Source: Streptomyces sp. NBC_01232 (GTDB lineage: Bacteria > Actinomycetota > Actinomycetes > Streptomycetales > Streptomycetaceae). Taken from it: a DNA stretch of 64,000 nucleotides. The translations under genes and the position numbers were made by a program. Shown piece by piece: positions 39,332-47,122 of the stretch. The stretch's first letter is position 1; every line of letters starts with the position of its first letter. The DNA lies in assembly GCF_035989885.1 (NCBI RefSeq), contig NZ_CP108518.1, positions 6,625,001 through 6,689,000 on the forward strand. Reading direction: 5' to 3'. The notes under the pieces are model-generated. The model was not told where the DNA came from. It saw only the letters and a program-made list of their open reading frames with translations, and did no database searches.

Positions 39332-40114
39332 TCAGGCCCGGGCGCGGAGGTGGTGGGTGCGGTCGCTCGTGCGCAGCCACACCTGCAGCGGGCCGATCGC
39401 GGTGAAACCGGCCCGGAGCGCCGCCTCCAGGTCCTCCCCGTGCTCGTAGCCGACCACGTCCAGGTCCGGCCACCGGGCGGACACCGCGGCGAGGACCCCC
39501 GCCCAGGCGGCGTCCGTACCGGCCGCGCTCTCGTCCCGGGCGAACAGGTTGGAGACGCCGGCCACGCCCCCGCCGGTGCTCGCGACGGCCCCGGCGACGA
39601 TCCGCCCCCCGGCGCGGCCGGCCAGGAAGACGAGGTCCTCGCCGAGCAGGGACGGAGGGAACAGCCTGCCGGCCCTGCCGTGCTCGTCGGCCTCGTCGCT
39701 CTCGTCGCCGTCGAAGGCGGCCTCCCAGGCGGCCAGTTCCCCGGCGCCCGAGACCTCGGACCACTCCGGACCGGACGGCCGCGCCTCCGGGAGCCGCGCC
39801 CCGGCCGGACGGTGGATCCACTGCGCCGCGAACAGCACCTCGAAGCCGTCCCCGGCCAGGTCGAGGCCGGCGAAGCTGTCCTTCACCGAGCAGCCGGGGG
39901 AGTCGGTGTCCATCCGCAGCAGCACGCTCTGCGCCGATGCGGACGGCTCCAGGGTCACCGCGTCGGGATACATCGGCGGAGTCCGCTCCGGGCTGACCCA
40001 CAGGTGCTCGTCGTCGTACTGCGGGGCGAGACCGTGCGCACGGCAGACCGCGTCGCACCACTCGGCGTTGTTCAGCGCGGCCCGCAGGAGCAGCGTCCTT
40101 CTCGCGTCGTCCAT
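39332..40114 (-). CDS. GNAT-family N-acetyltransferase-like protein
   Basis: The 260-residue protein has a GNAT-like C-terminal half (LVFLAGRAGGRIVAGAVASTG, then VVGYEHGEDLEAALRAGFTAIGPLQVWLR). The A/B-motif strand and the final aromatic 'GFxxxGPLxVW' are typical of acetyltransferases. The N-terminal half (DEHLWVSPERTPPMYPDA..) is a pseudo-duplicated or substrate domain. The acetyl-CoA pyrophosphate loop R-x2-G-x-G/A is only partly visible, so activity is uncertain. ATG at 40114 is used; a GTG at 40120 would add two residues. GATCAC/GTGATC (40115-40130) is a perfect dyad at its start that may be regulatory. It is divergent from the arginase-like gene. Confidence 0.65.
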   Translation of the reverse strand: MDDARRTLLLRAALNNAEWCDAVCRAHGLAPQYDDEHLWVSPERTPPMYPDAVTLEPSASAQSVLLRMDTDSPGCSVKDSFAGLDLAGDGFEVLFAAQWIHRPAGARLPEARPSGPEWSEVSGAGELAAWEAAFDGDESDEADEHGRAGRLFPPSLLGEDLVFLAGRAGGRIVAGAVASTGGGVAGVSNLFARDESAAGTDAAWAGVLAAVSARWPDLDVVGYEHGEDLEAALRAGFTAIGPLQVWLRTSDRTHHLRARA

Positions 40115-40245
40115 GATCACGCCGGTGATCGTGTCACACGCCTCGCGGTGGCGTGCAGGACCGGTAGCACGCCCCCTGCGCGCCCACGGGCGCGGGCGCT
40201 GGGCCGTCGCCGTGGAAATGACGGGCCCGGAGGGGCCGCATCGCC

Positions 40246-40251
40246 CAGGAT
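40246..40251 (+). promoter_or_regulatory. CAGGAT -10-like element of the leaderless arginase-like gene
   Basis: CAGGAT, six nt (GAGGGG) and then ATG at 40258 reproduce the leaderless spacing seen at 14934 and 30105. There is no separate ribosome-binding site at a useful distance. Confidence 0.4.
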
Positions 40252-40257
40252 GAGGGG

Positions 40258-41157
40258 ATGCGAACCCTCGTGCTCCTCGACGCTCCCTCCAACCTCGGGC
40301 TGCGTCCGCCCGCGCCCGGCGTCGTACCGGGCGTCTACAAGCTCGCCGGGGCGCTGCGCGAGCAGGGCCTGCTGGCCCGGCTCGGCGCCCGTGAGGGCGG
40401 GGTGGTGGTACCGCCGCGGTACGACCGCGGCGACTGGCGGGAGGGCGACGGCGTGTTCCATGCCGAGGCTCTGGCCGCGTACACCGTCACCCTCGCCGAC
40501 CGGATCGAACGGCACCTGCGGGCGGGGGAGTTCCCCGTCGTGCTCGGCGGTGACTGCTCCATCCAGCTCGGCGCCGCACTCGCGATGCGCCGCCTCGGGC
40601 GCTACGGACTGGCCGCGATCGACGGCTCCGCCGACTTCCGCCACCCCGGCAACACGGCCGTGAACGGGCCGGTCGGCGCGGCCGGCGGCGAGGAGCTCGC
40701 CCTCTCCACCGGCCGCGGCCAGGCCGACCTCTGTGACCTGGAAGGCCGCTCGCCGTACCTGCGGGACGAGGACGTGCGGCTCTTCGGGCTGCGGGACGGC
40801 GACCCGGACCTCACCGAGCTCCGTGCGGCCGGGATCTCCGCGGCCACCGTCGGCGAGATCCGCCGCCGCGGCGCCGGTCCGGTGGCGCGGGCGGCGCTGG
40901 ACGGCCTGCACCCGCCGGACACCGCCGGGTTCTGGGTGCACCTGGACGCCGACGTGCTGGACCCGGCCGTCATGCCGGCCGTGGACAGCCCCGACCCCGG
41001 CGGCCTGGTCCCCGACGAACTGGCCGAACTGCTCGCCGTGTTGGTGGGCTCCCCGCGCTGCGCCGGGCTCAACGTCACCATCTATGACCCGGACCTGGAC
41101 CCGGACGGACGCGCGGGCGCCCTCCTGGCCGACCTCGTCGCGGGAGCCTTCGCCTAG
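40258..41157 (+). CDS. Arginase/ureohydrolase-fold protein with degenerate metal site
   Basis: The 299-residue protein has the arginase fold (GGDCSIQLGAALAM, AAIDGSADFRHPG, HLDADVLDPAVMPAVDSP). In active arginases the metal ligands are GGDH, DAHxD and DxD. Here the first His is Cys100 (GGDC), the DAHxD motif is Asp122-Gly-Ser-Ala-Asp126, so the second ligand His is Ser124, and the usual catalytic HG near residue 137 is VNG. Asp230 and Asp232 remain. The protein therefore probably binds metals poorly or differently, or has a non-arginase function. No neighbour suggests urea or polyamine metabolism. Confidence 0.85.
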   Translation: MRTLVLLDAPSNLGLRPPAPGVVPGVYKLAGALREQGLLARLGAREGGVVVPPRYDRGDWREGDGVFHAEALAAYTVTLADRIERHLRAGEFPVVLGGDCSIQLGAALAMRRLGRYGLAAIDGSADFRHPGNTAVNGPVGAAGGEELALSTGRGQADLCDLEGRSPYLRDEDVRLFGLRDGDPDLTELRAAGISAATVGEIRRRGAGPVARAALDGLHPPDTAGFWVHLDADVLDPAVMPAVDSPDPGGLVPDELAELLAVLVGSPRCAGLNVTIYDPDLDPDGRAGALLADLVAGAFA

Positions 41158-41264
41158 GTGTCCCGGGGCGCCCGGGCTCCCCGGGCGGCCTTTGCGTAAT
41201 CCTGACCGGTGGTCCTCCGCTGAACCCCTGTGCACCGGCCGCCGTGGCGTGTTCCATTTCCCTC

Positions 41265-43247
41265 ATGGCCACCACCGTCCGCCGCGCCGTACTGACCCTC
41301 CCCGCAGCCCCGTTGGGCGCGGACAACCCACTGCCCGCCCTCCGCGCGCCCGACGACCTGCACGTACTGGACGAGCGCGCCCGCGAGGGGATGCCGCGCG
41401 ACATGGTGCGGCAGATCGGGTACGAGCCGCTGCGCTCGCTGCTGCCCGTAAGGATCCGCGACGGGTACGGACGGGAGCGCACGGAGCAGGAGTTCGAGTC
41501 GGTCGTCATCGAGAACGAGCACCTGCGGGTCACCGTGCTTCCGGGCCTCGGCGGGCGCGTGCACTCGCTCGTGCACCTGCCGACCGGGCGGGAACTCCTC
41601 TACCGCAACCCGGTGTTCCAGCCCGCCAACTTCGCACTCAACGGCGCCTGGTACTCCGGCGGCATCGAGTGGAACACCGGCGCGACCGGACACACCACCC
41701 TCTCCTGCGCCCCGCTGCACGCCGCGCTCGTCCCGGCCCCCGACGGGGGCGTGATGGTCCGGCTGTGGGAGTGGGAGCGCCTGCGCGACCTGCCCTTCCA
41801 GGTGGACCTGTGGCTGCCGGAGGATTCGGAGTTCCTCTACGTCGGCGTCCGCGTCCGCAACCCGCACGAGCGCCCCGCCCCCGTCTACTGGTGGTCCAAC
41901 ATCGCCGTCCCGGAGGACGCGGGCACCCGTGTGCTCGCTCCCGCCGACGAGGCCTGGCACTTCGGGTACGAGCGCACCCTGCGCCGCATCCCCGTACCGG
42001 AGTGGGAGGGTGCGGACCGTACGTACCCGCTGCGCGGGGAGTACCCGGCCGACTTCTTCTACGAGGTGGAGGGCGGCGCCCGGCCCTGGATCGCCTCGCT
42101 CGACGCGACCGGGCACGGGCTCGTGCAGACCTCCACCGCGCTGCTGCGCGGGCGCAAGCTGTTCGTGTGGGGCGCGGGCCGAGGCGGCCGGCGCTGGCAG
42201 GAGTGGCTCACCGAGCCCGGCACCGGCGGCTACGCGGAGATCCAGGCCGGGCTGGCCCGGACCCAGCTGGAGCACGTACGGCTGGAGGGCGGCGCGGAGT
42301 TCAGCTGGCTGGAGGCGTACGGGCCGTTGTCGGCCGATCCGGCGCAGGTGCACGGCGCGGACTGGGCCGCGGCCCGCGGCGCGGCCGAGGGCGCCCTGGA
42401 CGCCGTACTGCCCCGGAAGCGGGTGGACGCGGCCTACGAGGCGTGGCGCGGCTGCGCCGACGCCGAACCGGGGGAGCGGCTGGCGCAGGGCTCGGGCTGG
42501 GGGGCCCTGGAGGTGCTGCGCGGGGGCATCGAGCTGCCGGGCACCCCCTTCGGTGAGGCCACGCTCGGCGAGGAGCAGGAGCCCTGGCTCGCACTGTGGC
42601 GCACCGGGGTGCTGCCGGCTCCCCGGCGGGTGGTCCCGCCGGGGCCGAGCCTGGTCGCCGCGCACTGGCGGGACATGCTGGAGACGGCGCCGGCGGATCC
42701 GCTGACGGAGTACCACCTGGGCGTGGCCCAGTGGCACGCCGGTGACGTGGCCCAGGCGGTACGCAGCTGGGAGCGCGGGCTGGCGCTGGCCCCCTCGCGG
42801 TGGCCGCTGCTGAGGTGCCTGGCGGCGGCGGACGCCCTGGCCGGGGACCTGCCGCGGGCGGCCGACGGATTCGCGGCGGCCTTCGAGGACCTGGTCGTGG
42901 AGAGCCGCGGGGACGAGCCGTGGACGGCCGCGGAGTCGGCGCTCGGCCAGGAGGCGATGGCCGCCCTCCTCGCGGCGGGCCGGCTGCCCGAGGCCCGCGC
43001 CGTCTGGGACCGGCTCCGGCCCGCCCTGCGCGAGCGGGGCCGCTTCCGGCTGCTCGCGGCCCGGCTGCTCGCGGCGGAGGGCCATGTGCGGGCGGCCCGC
43101 CGGGTCTTCGAGGACGGCTTCGAACTCCCGGACCTGCGGGAGGGCGAGGAGACCCTCGCCGAGGCCTGGTCCGCCCTCACGGACTGCCCGCTGCCCGCGC
43201 GCTACGACTTCCGGATGCGGCCGCCGGGCCCCCGAACACACACCTGA
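41265..43247 (+). CDS. DUF5107 domain protein with C-terminal TPR-like region
   Basis: The 660-residue protein has an N-terminal DUF5107 domain (about residues 30-330; sugar-mutarotase-like fold with LPGLGGRVHSLVHLPTGRELLYRNPVFQPANFAL and WYSGGIEWNTG), then helical TPR-like repeats (about 450-640; DPLTEYHLGVAQWHAGDVAQAVRSWERGLALAP). DUF5107 proteins often act in carbohydrate or glycan utilisation. No signal peptide or membrane segment is seen. ATG at 41265 is the natural start; an in-frame GTG at 41244 would add seven residues. It lies alone between the arginase-like gene and a convergent methyltransferase. Function unknown. Confidence 0.85.
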   Translation: MATTVRRAVLTLPAAPLGADNPLPALRAPDDLHVLDERAREGMPRDMVRQIGYEPLRSLLPVRIRDGYGRERTEQEFESVVIENEHLRVTVLPGLGGRVHSLVHLPTGRELLYRNPVFQPANFALNGAWYSGGIEWNTGATGHTTLSCAPLHAALVPAPDGGVMVRLWEWERLRDLPFQVDLWLPEDSEFLYVGVRVRNPHERPAPVYWWSNIAVPEDAGTRVLAPADEAWHFGYERTLRRIPVPEWEGADRTYPLRGEYPADFFYEVEGGARPWIASLDATGHGLVQTSTALLRGRKLFVWGAGRGGRRWQEWLTEPGTGGYAEIQAGLARTQLEHVRLEGGAEFSWLEAYGPLSADPAQVHGADWAAARGAAEGALDAVLPRKRVDAAYEAWRGCADAEPGERLAQGSGWGALEVLRGGIELPGTPFGEATLGEEQEPWLALWRTGVLPAPRRVVPPGPSLVAAHWRDMLETAPADPLTEYHLGVAQWHAGDVAQAVRSWERGLALAPSRWPLLRCLAAADALAGDLPRAADGFAAAFEDLVVESRGDEPWTAAESALGQEAMAALLAAGRLPEARAVWDRLRPALRERGRFRLLAARLLAAEGHVRAARRVFEDGFELPDLREGEETLAEAWSALTDCPLPARYDFRMRPPGPRTHT

Positions 43248-43264
43248 GCCGTCTCCCGCCGCCC

Positions 43265-43300
43265 GGACGGAGGGACGGCGGGACGGAGGGACGGCGGGAC
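43265..43300. repeat. Short tandem repeat between convergent genes
   Basis: The 16-nt unit GGACGGAGGGACGGCG is repeated 2.25 times without mismatch between the DUF5107 gene and the convergent methyltransferase. It is probably replication slippage in non-coding DNA. Confidence 0.7.
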
Positions 43301-43307
43301 CTTGGGG

Positions 43308-44129
43308 TCAGGCCCGGCACAGGATCTCGGCGTTCAGGACCGAGAACCAGGCGTCCGGGTCCTTGCCCCACGTGTGCCAGGCGTCGGCGACGGCCGCCAG
43401 GTCCTCGGCCGTGGTGTGGCCGCCGCCGGTGGCGACGGACGCGTACGCCGAGGACTGCGTACGGTCCGCCCACAGCGACGACCACCAGTCGGTGTCCGCC
43501 GGGGTGGCGAAGCACCAGGCCGTCGCCGACGAGGTCACGTCCGTGAAGCCGGCCCGCCGGGCCCAGGCCCGCAGGTGGCGGCCCGCGTCCGGTTCGCCGC
43601 CGTTGGCGCGGGCCACCCGCCGGTACAGGCCCAGCCAGTCGTCCAGGCCCGGGGAGGCCGGGTACCAGGTCATCGCCGCGTAGTCGGCGTCGCGCGCGGC
43701 CACGATCCCGCCCGGCCGGCACACCCGCCGCATCTCGCGCAGCGCCTGCACCGGGTCGCCGACGTGCTGCAGCACCTGGTGGGCGTGGACCACGTCGAAG
43801 GAGTCGTCCGGGAAGTCCAGCGCGTGGACGTCGGCGGTCGCGAAGGTCACCGTGGCGCCCAGGCCGCGCTCCCCGGCGTACGCGCGAGCCTGCTCCAGGA
43901 CGTCCCCGGCGGCGTCCACGGCGGTGACCCGGCCGCCCGGGGCGACCAGTTCGGCCAGGTCCGCGGTGATCGTCCCCGGGCCGCAGCCGACGTCCAGCAC
44001 CCGCATGCCGGGGCGCAGCTCGCCGATCAGGTACGCGGCGGAGTTCTCGGCGGTGCGCCAGCGGTGCGAGCGCAGGACCGACTCGTGGTGGCCGTGCGTG
44101 TAGACGGCGTTCTCCTTGGCGGCGTTCAT
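43308..44129 (-). CDS. SAM-dependent methyltransferase (class I, UbiE-type)
   Basis: The 273-residue protein has a class I methyltransferase fold. VLDVGCGPGTITADLAELV is motif I (SAM binding), TAVDAAGDVLEQA is motif II with the acidic ribose ligand, and FDVVHAHQVLQHV with VCRPGGIVAARDADY are motifs III-IV. The C-terminal 100 residues (AWARRAGFTDVTSSATAWCFATP) are shared with a subgroup of actinobacterial methyltransferases. Substrate unknown. ATG at 44129 has GAGGGG eight nt upstream. Confidence 0.9.
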   Translation of the reverse strand: MNAAKENAVYTHGHHESVLRSHRWRTAENSAAYLIGELRPGMRVLDVGCGPGTITADLAELVAPGGRVTAVDAAGDVLEQARAYAGERGLGATVTFATADVHALDFPDDSFDVVHAHQVLQHVGDPVQALREMRRVCRPGGIVAARDADYAAMTWYPASPGLDDWLGLYRRVARANGGEPDAGRHLRAWARRAGFTDVTSSATAWCFATPADTDWWSSLWADRTQSSAYASVATGGGHTTAEDLAAVADAWHTWGKDPDAWFSVLNAEILCRA

Positions 44130-44328
44130 GGCCGGACCCCTCTTCGTCTCGTCGTCGAAGCGCTGGTCCCACCGTAGGTGATCAGTTCGTCATCCGAGAC
44201 AGCCGTTTTGAAATGTGGACACCATCCATGTGTGCCAAGGAGGTTGGGCAGGGCGGTGGCAGGGCCATGCGGGTGCGAGGAGAGTTGGCTGCAGGGGCAC
44301 ATCTCCAGGGCGGACGGCGGTGAGGGTC

Positions 44329-44901
44329 ATGACGGACGCGCTGCTCGAACGGCACGCCGAGGCGCTGAGGCTCTTCGGTGAGCGGGTGCGCGAGGTGACC
44401 GGCGACCAGTGGGGCGGGCCGACCCCGTGCACGGACTGGAACGTACGGGAGCTGGTCAACCACGTCGCCGCGGAGCAGCTCTGGATCCCGCCGCTGATCA
44501 CCGAGGGCCGCACCGTCGAGGAGCTGGAGGGCAGCTTCTCCGGCGACGTGCTGGGCGACGACCCGGTCGCGGCCTGGGACCGGGCCTCGGCCGCCGCGCA
44601 CGCCGCCTTCGCCGCGTCGGGCGCGATGGACCGGACCGTGCGCCTCTCGTACGGGCCCGCGCTCGGGTCGGCGTACTGCGCTGAGCTGACCGCCGACTGC
44701 ATCGTCCACACCTGGGACCTCGCCCGGGGCATCGGCGCGGACGACCGGCTGCCGGACGGCCTGGTCGAGTTCTCGATCAAGGAGATCATGCCGTACGCCG
44801 ACGGGCTCGCGGCCAGTGGCGCGTACGCCGAGCCGGTGGAGGTCCCGGCGGGCGCGGACGCGCAGACCCGGCTGCTCGCGATGGTGGGGCGGAAGGGCTG
44901 A
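44329..44901 (+). CDS. TIGR03086-family metal-binding protein (maleylpyruvate isomerase/DinB-like)
   Basis: The 190-residue protein is a DinB/mycothiol-dependent maleylpyruvate isomerase N-terminal-type domain. WTDWNVRELVNH-like (TDWNVRELVNHV) and ADCIVHTWDLARGIG supply the conserved His ligands of a metal centre. Members are often mycothiol-dependent transferases or isomerases. ATG at 44329 is preceded by GAGGG; the open frame continues upstream for 38 codons without homology. The gene is divergent from the methyltransferase. Confidence 0.85.
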   Translation: MTDALLERHAEALRLFGERVREVTGDQWGGPTPCTDWNVRELVNHVAAEQLWIPPLITEGRTVEELEGSFSGDVLGDDPVAAWDRASAAAHAAFAASGAMDRTVRLSYGPALGSAYCAELTADCIVHTWDLARGIGADDRLPDGLVEFSIKEIMPYADGLAASGAYAEPVEVPAGADAQTRLLAMVGRKG

Positions 44902-44930
44902 CGCGCCGGGGCGGGCGTCCCGCACAACAG

Positions 44931-44957
44931 GCATACTGCATCAAATAATCGTATAAA
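44931..44957 (+). promoter_or_regulatory. AT-rich promoter/operator before the aminotransferase-like gene
   Basis: A 27-bp stretch with only about 30% GC interrupts DNA of over 70% GC, 69-95 nt upstream of GTG 45026. It contains TATAAA (44952-44957), a good -10, and ATAC/GTAT arms (44933-44936, 44951-44954) that could bind a regulator such as the nearby MarR-type protein. Confidence 0.5.
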
Positions 44958-45025
44958 GGTCGGACCTGGCGGGGTGTCGCGGGGCCCGGCAGGCGTGGCA
45001 GGGCGAGCGCGGAAGGCGGGAAGCG

Positions 45026-46252
45026 GTGGCGGGGATGCAGCGCACGGCGGCGGAGGGCCGCGGCCCGGTCCGGTACGGCCCGCCCGCCCCCCAGCCGGGC
45101 CTGCCCGTGCTCCCCGAACTGGTCTCCGTCCTCGCCGCGGCCGCCGGACGCGCCGCCCCCGAGCCCCCGGGCGGCGGCGAAGCCGTACGGGAGGCCGCCT
45201 GCCGCCACTGGGGGCGGCGCGGGCTCCCCACCGCCCCGGAGAACGTGGCCGCCGGCCCCGGAGCCCCCGCGCTGCTCCTGGCCCTGCTCGGGGCGTACGG
45301 GGGAGACGTGATGCTGCCCCGGCCCTGTCCCGCCTGGTGGACCCCGCAGGTCCGGCTGCTGGGACGGCGGGCCTACCACGTGCCGACCCCGGCCGAGTGC
45401 GGCGGAGTACCGGACCCCTACGCCCTGCTGGAGACCGTGCGGCGGGTGCGCGCCGAGGGCGGCGACCCCCGGGTGCTGCTGCTGTCGGTCGCCGACGACC
45501 CCACCGCGACCGTGCCGCCGCCCGAGATGCTCCACGAGGCCTGCGAGGCCGCCGAATCCGCCGGACTGTTCGTCGTCAGCGACGAGAGCTGGCGCGACAC
45601 CGTCCACCGCCCCCACGACACCCTGGTCCTGAGCCCCGCCGAAATGCTCCCCGACCGGGCGGCGGTCCTCGTCGACCTGTCCGGCGCCCTGCTGCCCGCG
45701 GGCTGGCCCGCCGCCGTCGCCCGGTTCCCCGACACCCCGCGCGGGACCTGGCTGCGCGCCCGCACCCTGGACGTCCTCACCGCCACCGGGGCGATGGTCA
45801 CCGGACCCGTCGCGGGAGCCGCCGCGCACGCCCTCGACGAACCCGACGCCGTCGCGGGACGCGCGTACGCCGCCGCGGCCCTGCACGGCGTGGTGGCCAC
45901 CGAGGCGCACCGGAGGCTGCTCGCGGCCGGGGCCCTGGCCCGCCCCCCGCAAGCCGGCCGCCACCTGTACGCCGACCTCACGCCGCTGCGCGCCGGACTC
46001 GCCCGGCACGGGGTGGGCGACGCCATGGAGCTGGAGGACTGGCTCGGCGGCCGGCTCGGCGCGCCGACGCCCGGAGGGCAGCGGTTCGCCGACGAACTGG
46101 GCGCGCTGCGGGTGCGGTTGTCCACCGGGCCGCTACTGGGCGCCACCCCGCAGGAGCGGCTGGCCGCGCTCACCGCCCGCGATCCGCTCGCGCTCCCGCA
46201 CGTACGCGACTCCCTGGAACTCCTCGGATCGGTCCTGGCCGGGCTGGCCTGA
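45026..46252 (+). CDS. PLP aminotransferase-fold protein lacking the Schiff-base lysine
   Basis: The 408-residue protein aligns with class I/II aminotransferases: VAAGPGAPALLLALLGAYGGDVMLPRPCPAWW (cofactor-phosphate and aromatic stacking region), VVSDESWRDTVH (the Asp that contacts the pyridine N, with W in place of Tyr) and a C-terminal domain ending in LRVRLSTGPLLG. The motif that should read SK..PGWR is VLVDLSGALLPAGWPAAVARFP, so the PLP lysine is Gly220. The NPTG motif is DPTA at 158-161. Catalysis as an aminotransferase is improbable. GTG at 45026 has GGGAAGC upstream. A MarR-type regulator lies convergently downstream. Role unknown. Confidence 0.75.
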   Translation: MAGMQRTAAEGRGPVRYGPPAPQPGLPVLPELVSVLAAAAGRAAPEPPGGGEAVREAACRHWGRRGLPTAPENVAAGPGAPALLLALLGAYGGDVMLPRPCPAWWTPQVRLLGRRAYHVPTPAECGGVPDPYALLETVRRVRAEGGDPRVLLLSVADDPTATVPPPEMLHEACEAAESAGLFVVSDESWRDTVHRPHDTLVLSPAEMLPDRAAVLVDLSGALLPAGWPAAVARFPDTPRGTWLRARTLDVLTATGAMVTGPVAGAAAHALDEPDAVAGRAYAAAALHGVVATEAHRRLLAAGALARPPQAGRHLYADLTPLRAGLARHGVGDAMELEDWLGGRLGAPTPGGQRFADELGALRVRLSTGPLLGATPQERLAALTARDPLALPHVRDSLELLGSVLAGLA

Positions 46253-46327
46253 CCACCCGATCCGGTGAACGGAGCCTTCGCGACGAGGGACCGGACGGAC
46301 GCCGGCCCCCCCCCGCCTACGCCCGGC

Positions 46328-46789
46328 TCAGTGGTGCCAGGCCTGGCCGCCCACGTTGTGGATGAACCGCTGGAGCACCTTGAGGGTGGCCAGGTACTCC
46401 TCGTCGGAGATGCCCGCGTGCCGCTCGTCCCACAGGTGCTTCTGCAGGGTCGCCGCCCTGTCGAAGAACTCCCGGCCCTCGGCCGTCATCTCCAGGCGCC
46501 CCTCGGTGTCCTGGGTGATCCAGCCCCGGACGATGACCGTGTCCAGCTCCTCGGACAGTGCCTGGTCGCCCACCGCGAGGTAGCCGCGCAGGGTCCCGGT
46601 CACCTCGTCCCGGGTCCGGACCTCGTCGCCGGCCAGCGCGACCCGGGCGAGGATCCACCACTGCGGCTGGGTGGTGCCGAGCTCTGCGAGCGCGCCCCGG
46701 GTGCGGTTGACGACCGCGTCGTAGGCGGCCCAGCTCCAGTAGCCGATGGGCTGGCGGATCAGTTCGGCGTCGTCGTGCGAGTACTCCAT
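46328..46789 (-). CDS. MarR-like winged-helix transcriptional regulator
   Basis: The 153-residue protein has the MarR topology: N-terminal helix (YDAVVNRTRGALAELGTTQPQWWILARVAL), a winged helix region (LRGYLAVGDQALSEELDTVIVRGWI..DTEGRLEMTAEGREFF) and a C-terminal dimerisation helix. MarR proteins usually repress a neighbouring efflux or catabolic gene and are released by aromatic ligands. GGGGAG lies ten nt upstream of ATG 46789. A 22-bp dyad 54 nt upstream is a likely autoregulatory site. The aminotransferase-like gene converges on it with a 75-bp gap that includes a C10 tract. Confidence 0.85.
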   Translation of the reverse strand: MEYSHDDAELIRQPIGYWSWAAYDAVVNRTRGALAELGTTQPQWWILARVALAGDEVRTRDEVTGTLRGYLAVGDQALSEELDTVIVRGWITQDTEGRLEMTAEGREFFDRAATLQKHLWDERHAGISDEEYLATLKVLQRFIHNVGGQAWHH

Positions 46790-47122
46790 GGTGCGTCAGC
46801 TCCCCGTTGGCGGTGCGTGGCGTGCTCTGGGCAAGACCCTATGAACTCAAGCGCAGTTGAGGTCCAGTCCGCGCCGCGATCCGTACCGGTTCCGGCCTGA
46901 TCCCGTCCCGGTCACGCGCCGCTCCGGCGCCGCTTCCGGGGCGGTTCCACCCCGGTTGCGGCCCGCTCCGACCTGGCTCGATATCGCCCCTTGCCCGCTC
47001 CCCGGGTCGCCCCCGCTTGCCCCCCCTGCGCGCCGTCCTGCTCGTACGGGCCGAGGCCGAAGCGCTAAAATTGGTGGGTTCCACCCACGTCGGGGGCCGA
47101 GCGCGACGGTCGTGATGCGTGC
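46790..47122. other. Divergent intergenic region between MarR-like and serine hydrolase genes
   Basis: There is no gene in this 333-bp gap. It holds the MarR-type dyad (46843-46864) and then a low-complexity stretch of CCGGTT/CGCTCC repeats (about 46880-47000). Near the right end, AAAATTGGTGGG (47066-47077) is relatively AT-rich and may belong to the serine hydrolase promoter. Confidence 0.4.
46843..46864. promoter_or_regulatory. Putative MarR-family operator
   Basis: GAACTCAA (46843-46850) and TTGAGGTC (46857-46864) are inverted arms matching at seven of eight positions across 6 nt. This AACTCAA/TTGAGTT type of dyad is common for MarR/HxlR regulators. It lies 54 nt from the MarR-like start. 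Regulator assignment is inferred. Confidence 0.45.

Noticed and set aside
37326..40061. Long minus-strand and plus-strand frames over the S9 peptidase and GNAT genes
   Set aside because: They overlap genes with clear catalytic motifs in other frames and show no recognisable domain.
46305..46316. C-run near 46309 as a possible phase-variable tract
   Set aside because: It is a short run of about ten C in non-coding DNA between convergent genes, so slippage would not affect a coding frame.
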